A program made the translations under genes and the position numbers. Shown in pieces: positions 7,860-15,121 of a stretch of DNA of 27,607 bases. This stretch comes from Lachnospiraceae bacterium (GTDB lineage Bacteria > Bacillota > Clostridia > Lachnospirales > Lachnospiraceae), in assembly GCA_900751995.1 (NCBI GenBank), contig CAADTP010000028.1:1-27607 (forward strand), read 5' to 3'. Every line of letters begins with the position of its first letter. Positions within the stretch are counted from its first letter, which is position 1. The notes under the pieces were generated by a model. The model did no database searches, was not told the DNA's origin, and worked only from the letters and a program-made list of their open reading frames with translations.

Positions 7860-8381
7860 TTACTCAGCTTTTTTGATTTCTGTGAAACTTATTTCTACCG
7901 GTGTTTCACGACCGAAAAGCTCAACATTGATCGTTACCGTCTGTTTCTGCATGTTGATACCTGTGATCACACCTGCTGTATCTTTCCATGCACCACCGGT
8001 AACGACTACCATGTCGCCCTCTGCGAAGTCCACTTCGATATCCGGTTTCTGGATACCAAGCGGCATCATTTCCTCTTCTGTAAGAGGCACAGGCTTTGAT
8101 CCCGGTCCTACGAATCCTGTAACACCGCGGGTATTACGGACAACGTACCAGGTATCGTCATTCATCACCATATTGAGAAGCACATAGCCTGGAAACATCT
8201 TTTTCTGAACCTGTCTTGAGGTTCCGTTCTTCATCTCCACTACATCCTGCAGCGGAACACGTACCTCCAGGATCTGGTCTTCCAGGTGTCTGTTCTCGAT
8301 CGTCTTTTCAATGTTGGCTTTTACCTTGTTCTCATACCCGGAATAGGTATGGACAACGTACCATTTTGCTGCTTCTGACAT
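7860..8381 (-). CDS. nusG: Transcription termination/antitermination factor NusG
   Basis: 173 residues: an NGN domain (about 5-110) with WYVVHTYSGYENKV and KKMFPGYVLL blocks, then a KOW domain (about 120-170) with EGDMVVVTGGAWKDTAGVI. It binds RNA polymerase at the clamp, controls pausing and elongation, and links to ribosomes. The start ATG has AAGGTGAT upstream. It lies 15 nt after secE, and 68 nt before rplK with the L1 element between them. Length and order are standard for Firmicutes. Confidence 0.97.
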   Translation of the reverse strand: MSEAAKWYVVHTYSGYENKVKANIEKTIENRHLEDQILEVRVPLQDVVEMKNGTSRQVQKKMFPGYVLLNMVMNDDTWYVVRNTRGVTGFVGPGSKPVPLTEEEMMPLGIQKPDIEVDFAEGDMVVVTGGAWKDTAGVITGINMQKQTVTINVELFGRETPVEISFTEIKKAE

Positions 8382-8396
8382 ATAATCACCTTGTCC

Positions 8397-8603
8397 TTAC
8401 TTCATTAAGAAATTAATGAATTCCAGAATTCCGGAATCCATTACACTGATAACCACTGCCAGGATGATCGTGATGATCACGACCACAACAGTCTGCTTTG
8501 CCAGTGTGGGACGGTCTGTCCAGACAATCTTCTCAAATTCTGACTGAAGTCCCTGAAACCAACTTTTCTTCTGCGGCTTATCCTCAGATTTCTGTTTTTC
8601 CAT
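8397..8603 (-). CDS. secE: Preprotein translocase subunit SecE
   Basis: 68 residues, the short single-span SecE of Gram-positive bacteria. A charged cytosolic N-terminus with SWFQGLQSEFEKIVWTDRPTL (the conserved amphipathic helix and W-P motif, written here in part) precedes one membrane span (about 37-58). It clamps SecY in the SecYEG channel. Start ATG with GAGG 7 nt upstream. It sits between rpmG and nusG as usual. Confidence 0.96.
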   Translation of the reverse strand: MEKQKSEDKPQKKSWFQGLQSEFEKIVWTDRPTLAKQTVVVVIITIILAVVISVMDSGILEFINFLMK

Positions 8604-8628
8604 AGCATAACCTCACAAATCTCTGTGA

Positions 8629-8778
8629 TTACTTTGTTTCCTTGTGCAGAGTGTGTGTATGACAGAACTTACAATATTTCTTGGTCTCCATTCTCTCAGG
8701 ATGGTTCTTTTTCTCCTTCGTCATATTGTAGTTACGCTGCTTGCACTCGGTGCATGCTAATGTAATCTTAACGCGCAC
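8629..8778 (-). CDS. rpmG: 50S ribosomal protein L33, zinc-binding (C+) type
   Basis: A 49-residue gene. The translation starts MRVKITLACTECKQRNY and ends KYCKFCHTHTLHKETK. Cys9, Cys12, Cys36 and Cys39 form the two CxxC pairs of the zinc-binding L33 type. The start is GTG at 8778 with a good GGAGGTG site 8 nt upstream. It is the first gene of the operon rpmG-secE-nusG-rplK-rplA; secE begins 25 nt after its stop. Confidence 0.96.
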   Translation of the reverse strand: MRVKITLACTECKQRNYNMTKEKKNHPERMETKKYCKFCHTHTLHKETK

Positions 8779-8808
8779 AACTTCCACCTCCAGTGTTTTC
8801 ATTTGCAT

Positions 8809-8868
8809 GGTCTTCTATGCCGCCCGGAACGTATATCCGTCGTCATTTTCGGGCATAAAAAAAAGACC
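8809..8868 (-). promoter_or_regulatory. Structured 5' leader of the rpmG operon
   Basis: Between the promoter and the rpmG ribosome-binding site the minus strand can fold with outer arms GGTCTT (8868-8863) and AAGACC (8814-8809) and inner arms ATGCC/GGCAT with a competing GCCCG/CGGGC pairing. An eight-T run sits just inside the 5' outer arm. A short frame MEVRSFFYARK-stop begins at the ATG at 8878. Function unknown; it could be a leader or attenuator. Confidence 0.4.
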
Positions 8869-8889
8869 TAACTTCCATGTCGCTCGTCA

Positions 8890-8919
8890 ATTTTATCACA
8901 GAGCAGGTGTGCAAGTCAA
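8890..8919 (-). promoter_or_regulatory. Sigma-A promoter of the rpmG-secE-nusG-rplKA operon
   Basis: On the minus strand -35 TTGACT (8919-8914) and -10 TAAAAT (8895-8890) are 18 nt apart, with an extended TGA just before the -10. It is five of six at both boxes and is the best promoter in the window. It lies about 110 nt upstream of the rpmG start. Confidence 0.82.
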
Positions 8920-8959
8920 GCCTTTTTCGCTTAAATATAAAGAATTTCACAGATTCCGT

Positions 8960-9095
8960 ACGGACGTCTCAAGTGCGCAAACCCGATTCTGCTTCGCTGC
9001 ATTTCGTTTTCGGGACGTCGCCCTGTACAGAAAGTAATAAGAAGACCCTTATGTGCAGGCACAACATGTCTTCTTCTGTCTTCCTGCACACTTTC
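8960..9095. other. Structured non-coding stretch with nested and interleaved inverted repeats
   Basis: No gene is seen between 8920 and 9103. Two structures stand out. First, 8963-9019: GACGT/ACGTC outside and CCCGA (8982-8986)/TCGGG (9010-9014) inside. Second, 9030-9095: GAAAGT (9030-9035) pairs with ACTTTC (9090-9095) as the outer stem, while AAGAAGAC (9039-9046)/GTCTTCTT (9068-9075) and GTGCAGG (9053-9059)/CCTGCAC (9083-9089) interleave. The two inner pairs can form a pseudoknot or alternative folds. It starts 9 nt after the SDR stop on the minus strand, with no T run after it, so it is not a plain terminator. It may be an mRNA 3' end structure or a dispersed repeat. Confidence 0.45.
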
Positions 9096-9103
9096 AACTT
9101 CTA

Positions 9104-9841
9104 TTAAAAGTAGTCATAACCACCGTGGATATCCACCACACTGCCGTTCATATATCCGTTAGACAGCACTGCATAAGCCATATCCGCCACTTCCTCCACA
9201 GTTCCAAACCTGTGGAGTGCGATCTTCCGGTTGATACGGTCGTAGCTCTCCTGGGTGCGAGCGCTGTGCCACGGAGTTTCGATGAAGCCAGGTGCAATAG
9301 CGTTGACTGTGATGCCCTTTGGCTCAAATTCCTTTACCAGGGATCTTGTCAGAAAATGGATGGCTGCCTTGGTGACTCCATATACAAGGGAGGAAGAATA
9401 CGCCTGCTGTCCTGCATAGGAACCGGTAAAGAGCACACTGCCGCCCTCCACCATCATGGATCTCAGCTCTTTTACCATAAATACAGGTACGGAAAGATTG
9501 GTGTTTACGATCCGTGTCCACTCCTCAAAGCTGTAGTCTTCATATTTTGCGTAGGTACTGATGCCGGCATTGCTTACAAGCCAGTCAATATGGTCTGTCT
9601 GCTTTTTCAGCTCCTCCACAAAAACCATCATCTCTTCATAGGAAGACATATCTGCCTTTATCAAAGTCACCTGAGATCTTTTTTCCTCAGGAAGGCTCTC
9701 CTGAAACGACAGTGCCTTCTTCTCATCATGTCCATATGTTACAAAGATCCTGTCAGCTTTTGCTGACTCTGCCAGGATCTTTTCGGCGATCCCTCTTCCG
9801 ATTCCAGAGGTACCGCCTGTGATCACAGTTATTTTTCCCAT
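9104..9841 (-). CDS. Short-chain dehydrogenase/reductase (SDR, FabG-like)
   Basis: 245-residue classical SDR that reduces a keto group or oxidises an alcohol using NAD(P)H. Motifs: TGGTSGIG nucleotide loop (8-15), NAG (91-93), catalytic Ser141, Tyr154 and Lys158 (YGVTK), and the PG motif followed by the substrate loop at 184-190. It lies 1 nt after the ThDP-dependent enzyme, so the two are surely co-translated, and it is the last gene of the surface-glycan cluster. I infer it acts on the product of the ThDP enzyme (a keto intermediate), as in two-carbon branched-sugar pathways. The substrate cannot be read from sequence, and a fatty-acid FabG role is unlikely in this context. Confidence 0.85.
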   Translation of the reverse strand: MGKITVITGGTSGIGRGIAEKILAESAKADRIFVTYGHDEKKALSFQESLPEEKRSQVTLIKADMSSYEEMMVFVEELKKQTDHIDWLVSNAGISTYAKYEDYSFEEWTRIVNTNLSVPVFMVKELRSMMVEGGSVLFTGSYAGQQAYSSSLVYGVTKAAIHFLTRSLVKEFEPKGITVNAIAPGFIETPWHSARTQESYDRINRKIALHRFGTVEEVADMAYAVLSNGYMNGSVVDIHGGYDYF

Positions 9842-9842
9842 T

Positions 9843-11660
9843 TTACAGCTCCATCAGTTCATCAAATATCGGTTTCGGTATATAAGGCTGCTGATTGTGG
9901 ATCGGCTCACCCAGACAGGTCTTCGGGTATGCGTAGGTTCCATGCTCCAGCATGATCTCCAGAAGCTCCGGTCCGTTCTGCTCCAGGAATCCACCGGCAT
10001 ATTTTTCCACGTCTTCTCCCTGGATGCGCTTTGCAGGAATTCCGTAGGCCTGCGCCACATCTGTAAAATCGCAGGATGAAAATCCGCTGCCATCGGAGGT
10101 ATCCGCATATACACAGTCAAAATAATCTCTCTGAAGATGACGGATCATTCCCAGAGCCTCATTATTCATTACGATCATCTTCACTGGGATATTCTCACGC
10201 TTCACCCACTGTAGCTCCTGGATATTCATCTGGAAGGCTCCGTCTCCGCAGATACATGCCACCGGCTTGCCGGTAGCATAATAAGCTCCGATAGCCGCCG
10301 GAAGTGCATATCCCATAGCACCATGTCCGCCGGAAAAAAGTGTCTTCTGCCCCTGCTGATTGTGGAAGGACTGATAGCTCCATACCATATGCTGTCCCAC
10401 ATCCACAGCAACCGCTCCGGTATCGGAAAGCTGATCACTCAAATATGCGATCATGCGGTTCGGATAACGCTGCGGTGTCTCATCGTCCACTTTCCAAAGT
10501 TCCTTACGGATCTTCTGGCAGACAGCAAGCCATTCCTCATAGGAACCGATCTGTGCCTGCTGCTCTGTCAGCTTACGCACCACAGTCTCTGCGCTGACGC
10601 AAAAGCATTTCTCACCTTCTCTTCCCTCATGGATCTCTCTTTGAAGATTATAAGGATCAATATCCACACGGATGATTTCGGCATTCTTCGCAAACTCATG
10701 AACCTTAGTACCAATCTGACGGGTACACAGGGAAATTCCAAAGCAGAGCAGAAGGTCGCTTTTTGCATTGGCGATCATATTTGCATACCGGTGTCCGTAG
10801 GCACCTCCGATGCACCCGAAGTTCAAAGGATCATCAAAGCTCAGTGCGGACCGGGCAAGTACGCTTGTGATCACTGGAATGTGATGGGCACGCGCCAGAT
10901 CTGTGAGCATTTTTTCTGCTTCTCCGGAAGCTCCGTGACCGATCATAAATACCGGCCGTTTTGCAGTCCTGATCTTATTCAGAATATATTCTGCCGCCTC
11001 TGCTCCATCAGAAGAATCCGCCTTTGCAACTGCATCCCTGTAAAAGGCTGCCCCGTTTTCCGGATCATTTTTTCCATATACAGCTGTCTCGATCTCTTCC
11101 TCGGAAAATTCCATATCATAAGCCGGATCTTCCACCTCGCCTCTCTGCACATTCATAGGAAGATCGATAAGAACCGGCCCTTTCCGTCCTGTATTGGCGA
11201 TCTGCCATGCAAGATTCAGTTCACGAACGATATTTTTCGGATCACGGACCTGCACCGCGTACTTGGTTACCGGCTTTGCCATGGAAACCATATCGATCTC
11301 CTGAAAGCCCTGCTGACGAAGGCCTGTAATACCGGAATATTCATAGGTATTCAGCTGTCCGGTGATAAAGATCACCGGAAGAGAATCGAAATACGCATCT
11401 GCCACACCGGAAAGCAGATTGGCAGCTCCCGGACCACTGGTGGCATAGGCACAGCCGCAGGCATTCTTTGCCTGAGCATAACCACAGGCGGCAAAAGCAG
11501 CTCCCTGCTCATGATAGCTGGAATGACTTCTTACATGGGGATTCTTCTCAATGGAATCTACCAGATGTGCGATCATGGTTCCCTGGTATCCAAAGAAATC
11601 ATGAATCCCTTTTTTCTGCAAAAATTCCACAACATAATCTGTAAGCTTGACCTTAGACAT
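9843..11660 (-). CDS. Thiamine diphosphate-dependent acetolactate synthase-like enzyme
   Basis: 605 residues with the three ThDP-enzyme domains: PYR (about 1-175, with the activating Glu51 in HEQGAAFAACGYA and SGPGAANLLSG at 75-85), a central domain (about 220-360) and the PP domain (390-560) with the cofactor motif GDG at 472-474 ending NN at 499-500. It resembles the large subunit of acetolactate synthase, but no regulatory subunit and no ilv gene is nearby. Embedded in a glycan cluster and coupled to an SDR, it more likely makes or modifies a sugar precursor, for example by adding a two-carbon unit from pyruvate as YerE does. The start ATG has GGAGAAGG upstream and overlaps the previous gene by 8 nt. 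Confidence 0.85.
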   Translation of the reverse strand: MSKVKLTDYVVEFLQKKGIHDFFGYQGTMIAHLVDSIEKNPHVRSHSSYHEQGAAFAACGYAQAKNACGCAYATSGPGAANLLSGVADAYFDSLPVIFITGQLNTYEYSGITGLRQQGFQEIDMVSMAKPVTKYAVQVRDPKNIVRELNLAWQIANTGRKGPVLIDLPMNVQRGEVEDPAYDMEFSEEEIETAVYGKNDPENGAAFYRDAVAKADSSDGAEAAEYILNKIRTAKRPVFMIGHGASGEAEKMLTDLARAHHIPVITSVLARSALSFDDPLNFGCIGGAYGHRYANMIANAKSDLLLCFGISLCTRQIGTKVHEFAKNAEIIRVDIDPYNLQREIHEGREGEKCFCVSAETVVRKLTEQQAQIGSYEEWLAVCQKIRKELWKVDDETPQRYPNRMIAYLSDQLSDTGAVAVDVGQHMVWSYQSFHNQQGQKTLFSGGHGAMGYALPAAIGAYYATGKPVACICGDGAFQMNIQELQWVKRENIPVKMIVMNNEALGMIRHLQRDYFDCVYADTSDGSGFSSCDFTDVAQAYGIPAKRIQGEDVEKYAGGFLEQNGPELLEIMLEHGTYAYPKTCLGEPIHNQQPYIPKPIFDELMEL

Positions 11661-12807
11661 ATTTTTTTACCTTCTCCATATACGAGATCCTTCCTGTTTT
11701 TTCCAGATACTTAAGATACAGGTCAAAAACCTCCGGATCTGTTTCAAATGCTTCTTCATATTTCAGGCAGCGATCATTCATCCTGGTATATCCTGCAAAT
11801 GCTTTTTCCAGTTCCACATAATCTTCATTTTTGAAGAGATTCCGGATATAGCTGAGCTTTTTGCGATAAGCCAGTGCACAGGTATATTTTTCCCCGCAGA
11901 ATTTTGCATAATCCCAGCACTGTGCAAGATATTCCCGGTAATTCATTCCAAACTGCCTGCGCTTTTCCCTTTTCTTCCTGACAGAAGCAAATTTCTTCAG
12001 TTCCTTTGACTGCTGCAGAAATTCCTCGCATGGGATCAGTGTGCTGCACACCACCAGCGAGCCGGGAACATAGTTTTCCATTGACTTATTTCGATAATTT
12101 TTGCCGTAGGCCCGGGTGAGATAGCTGTCTGTGTTTCCCGGGACCATAAAGGATTCTCCTCCAAGCATTGCCTCCCCGGGATTTTCAAAAATATGCGCAG
12201 GAAAATAAAGATTCTGGTCAAAATATCGGAGTACATATGTTTTTGCGCCATCCTGCGGCTGCCGGAGCAGATCCCGGAATATGCTCTTTGCCAGCCAGCC
12301 TCGTCCGCAAAGGGAAAGGACTCGCACCATCCAGATACATCCCAGCTCACGCCGGTTCCGCCACTTGCCTTTTTTTCCGTAGATCCTCTTCCATCCCTCT
12401 TCGCGCATACGGTTCCAGAGATATTTTCCCTTTGGACCATATTCACACTGCAGCGGAAGGATATTGATCCCCAGTCCCGGATGTTTGTATTTTCCATACT
12501 CGTCCAGCTTATAAAACAATGTATCTTTATCTGTATAACGCAGAAAAAATCCGGGGAAACGGCTGTTATTCTCCATAGATTCCAGAGCTCTGCGCAGCTC
12601 CGGTTCTTCGTCAAAGATGTTTTTAAACCGGGCCATATCACCGGTCTTCATATAAATATCATTGCTTGCCGGATTCATGGGAAAAGGGCGCTCCGTTACC
12701 GCACAGAGGGTAAGATACGGAGAAAGATAATATGTGATCTTATTTTTTCTGCATATGGTATCTATTTCTTTTAGAAGTTCCAGTACTTTCTGCTGTTCTC
12801 TGTTCAA
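11653..12807 (-). CDS. LicD-like protein with a degenerate active site
   Basis: 384 residues. The N-terminus (LELLKEIDTICRKNKITYYL) aligns with the start of the LicD domain of the next gene up, but the LicD motif GTLIGVLR...IPWDDDVDIYM is replaced by YLTLCAVT...PMNPASNDIYM: three of the four acidic residues are gone while DIYM remains. The rest keeps LicD-like spacing but not clear catalytic residues. It may be an inactive partner of the intact LicD protein or a divergent transferase. The start must be the TTG at 12807 to keep the LicD-like N-terminus; GAGG lies 9 nt before it. It overlaps the ThDP enzyme gene by 8 nt, which supports common translation. No signal peptide or membrane span is evident. 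Confidence 0.7.
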   Translation of the reverse strand: MNREQQKVLELLKEIDTICRKNKITYYLSPYLTLCAVTERPFPMNPASNDIYMKTGDMARFKNIFDEEPELRRALESMENNSRFPGFFLRYTDKDTLFYKLDEYGKYKHPGLGINILPLQCEYGPKGKYLWNRMREEGWKRIYGKKGKWRNRRELGCIWMVRVLSLCGRGWLAKSIFRDLLRQPQDGAKTYVLRYFDQNLYFPAHIFENPGEAMLGGESFMVPGNTDSYLTRAYGKNYRNKSMENYVPGSLVVCSTLIPCEEFLQQSKELKKFASVRKKREKRRQFGMNYREYLAQCWDYAKFCGEKYTCALAYRKKLSYIRNLFKNEDYVELEKAFAGYTRMNDRCLKYEEAFETDPEVFDLYLKYLEKTGRISYMEKVKKYV

Positions 12808-12838
12808 TACACTCTGCCTCGTTTCTGTTGATCTGTCA

Positions 12839-15118
12839 TTACAGGATCCGCTTCAGAAGCTCCTGAAGCTCCTCCTGACTTTTATACTTATCTAGCCAGC
12901 TGTTCAGAAATTCTGTCACGTCTGCCTTCTTTGCGAAAAATCCGGTACGCCGGCTTCCATCGTAAAGATCCTCCAGGAAGATCCTGGAAAGCTCATTTTT
13001 TATATAGGGATGCGGCTCATGATCCAATGCCAGGAAATAATTTTCGAAGGCTTCCCGGGTACGCCCCTGTTTCTTCCGGATATCTCCCAGAAGCTTGTAT
13101 ACCTCTCCCTGCCATTCCTTATGGACCAGAAAGCTGCGGATCTCCTCTGCCAGATATTCCATCTCGCCCTCTTCCTCACTGCACAGGATCCTGGTACGGC
13201 CCTCTGCCAGTGCTTTGGGATAGCCGAATCTCTGCCATGCACAGGTAAGTGCCTCTTTGTACACTGGCTCCTCAAGGGTTCCCTCCCTTGGAGAATTACC
13301 GGTGATCCCCAGTTCTTTGCAAAGCTCTCTCACCAGCTCTTCCAGCTCCCCTTTTGTACGGACGGAATATACCTTCGCAAGATAAAGAGCGCCTCTGATC
13401 TCCTCATCCTCCGGCATCAGTCTGCTCCAAAATTCCATCAGAGAGAGTGCTTCTGATCTTCTCTGGCTTCCAAGCAGATCCCGACAGTCCCGGATCGCCT
13501 GGGACTTCTGTTTTTTCAGGAATTTATCCAGTTCCAGCTGCACAATGCCGTTATTGGTGCATTCTCTGGCTTTCAGATACTCTGCCATTGCTTCGTTCCG
13601 GAGGCCCTTTTTCCAGAGAAGATCCCCCTTATATTTCATAAAATATCCATCCTGGGGAAATACTCTCAGGCAGTAAGACAGAAATTTCTCCGCTTCCGAA
13701 GCATTCTGCGGTCCTTCCAGGCGCTCCATCACAAACCGGCATTTAAATTTCAGGAATCCCGGAGCATCCGGATATTTTCTGAGAAGATCATCCACGATCG
13801 CCTCTGCTTCCTGCATTTCTTTAAATTCATAGTGGCTGGCTGCTTTTCGGAAACGGCGGATATCCTCCACTGTCTGCTCCATTTCCGGAGTAAGATGATC
13901 CATTTTCTTGCGTACCTCGTACATACGGTATGCCTTGGAAACACGCTCCTGATAGATCAGTGTCAGCATGGCCGCCTGAAAAGCCTTATCCTCCAGCGGA
14001 ATCAGGATCGGATGATAGAACGGACGGATCCCGTTAAAATCCTCACGCCCGATAAACTCCATGCTGAGCTGTACACGGTAATACTCCTCAAAGATCTCAC
14101 CAAGCACATCATATCTTCTCTCTTTCAGCAGGGTCTCCGCTGTTTTTTCGGATCTCATCAGCCGGGCAGACACATCCCGGGCTACAACACCGGCTTTGAT
14201 CCTTCTTCGTCTGTCATCCTGTTTATGGTCTCCCTTTGCCATAAGAAGGCAGTAGAATTTGCGGAAAAGCATCTGTCTGCGGATACGTTTTTTGTCGATC
14301 CTTGGCGTATATTCATCCCGCACCTCCTGATAGCTGGCGCCCGGAACATCAACAGACTCATGAGATTCTCTTTCCCCATGAGGCGGTATATAGGACCATT
14401 CGTCCCCGTAATGCCAGATCAGATAATCGCTGGTCCTGTGAGGGATCATAACCTTTTCGCCCTCGAAGTCCATATATTTTACAGGGAACATCATATTCTT
14501 GTCAAAAAGAAACGGGCAGCCTCCCCATCGCATGGCATAGCGGCTGCACTCCTCTTCTTTATAAGAAAACATGATCTTCTCCAATTTCTTTAAGGTTCTG
14601 TCCTTTCCGCAGAAGGTATAGCGGAAAAGCCAGTACAGATACCGCCAGGGAGAAATTTCCCATCTGACTCCCACGACCATGCTGATATTCAGAAGTTCCG
14701 TATAGATCATCATATGGTCCCGGTATTTCTCATACTCACGGTCATCATCCGGAATGGGATCCAGAGTCAGTACGTCAATGATCTCACCAGCCTTGTCGTC
14801 CCCTATGATCTGATGCTTGTGGATCGCACAGGTATCCGTACTTCCGTAGCGCGGAAAACCGTTGGTATAATTACGGTCCACTTCTGCACAATAAACCGCC
14901 CGGTTCGGCGGCATCTCGTTCTGACATATTTCTACAAATTTATCCCAGTCACTTTTGGGCATGTAAATATCCACATCATCGTCCCATGGGATAAAGCCTT
15001 CATTTCGAAGAACACCGATCAGAGTACCTCCGGCCATTACATATCTAAGATCATGCTTTTTGCAGATCGCGTCAACCTCCCGGAAGAGCTGCAAAAGAAG
15101 CTTCTGTTTTTCTGTCAT
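12839..15118 (-). CDS. LicD-family phosphotransferase with long helical-repeat C-terminus
   Basis: 759 residues. Residues 8-265 are a LicD domain: DAICKKHDLRYVMAGGTLIG, then NEGFIPWDDDVDIYMP with the acidic WDDDVDI at 45-51. LicD-family nucleotidyltransferase-fold enzymes transfer phosphocholine, ribitol phosphate or similar groups from CDP donors to glycans. Residues about 280-750 are helical and repeat-like (TPR-type spacing with PDAPGFLKFK, FPQDGYFMKYKGDLLWKKG and WQGEVYKLLGDIRKKQG segments), which is much longer than in LicD itself (about 270). The repeat may bind partner enzymes. It starts 3 nt after the cytidylyltransferase fusion, with AGAGG upstream, so the CDP-donor enzyme and the transferase are neighbours and probably act in sequence. 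The transferred group is not known. Confidence 0.85.
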   Translation of the reverse strand: MTEKQKLLLQLFREVDAICKKHDLRYVMAGGTLIGVLRNEGFIPWDDDVDIYMPKSDWDKFVEICQNEMPPNRAVYCAEVDRNYTNGFPRYGSTDTCAIHKHQIIGDDKAGEIIDVLTLDPIPDDDREYEKYRDHMMIYTELLNISMVVGVRWEISPWRYLYWLFRYTFCGKDRTLKKLEKIMFSYKEEECSRYAMRWGGCPFLFDKNMMFPVKYMDFEGEKVMIPHRTSDYLIWHYGDEWSYIPPHGERESHESVDVPGASYQEVRDEYTPRIDKKRIRRQMLFRKFYCLLMAKGDHKQDDRRRRIKAGVVARDVSARLMRSEKTAETLLKERRYDVLGEIFEEYYRVQLSMEFIGREDFNGIRPFYHPILIPLEDKAFQAAMLTLIYQERVSKAYRMYEVRKKMDHLTPEMEQTVEDIRRFRKAASHYEFKEMQEAEAIVDDLLRKYPDAPGFLKFKCRFVMERLEGPQNASEAEKFLSYCLRVFPQDGYFMKYKGDLLWKKGLRNEAMAEYLKARECTNNGIVQLELDKFLKKQKSQAIRDCRDLLGSQRRSEALSLMEFWSRLMPEDEEIRGALYLAKVYSVRTKGELEELVRELCKELGITGNSPREGTLEEPVYKEALTCAWQRFGYPKALAEGRTRILCSEEEGEMEYLAEEIRSFLVHKEWQGEVYKLLGDIRKKQGRTREAFENYFLALDHEPHPYIKNELSRIFLEDLYDGSRRTGFFAKKADVTEFLNSWLDKYKSQEELQELLKRIL

Positions 15119-15121
15119 CTG

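Noticed and set aside
9843..11660. Phosphonopyruvate decarboxylase and a phosphonate pathway
   Set aside because: The protein is about 600 residues rather than about 380, and no PEP mutase or aminotransferase gene is in the cluster.
9843..11660. Branched-chain amino acid biosynthesis (ilvB)
   Set aside because: No ilvN, ilvC, ilvD or leu gene and no leader peptide; the operon context is surface glycan.
10323..11714. Long open frame on the plus strand opposite the ThDP enzyme gene
   Set aside because: It is antisense to a gene with clear catalytic motifs, and its translation is rich in Cys, His and Ile with no recognisable domain or ribosome-binding site.
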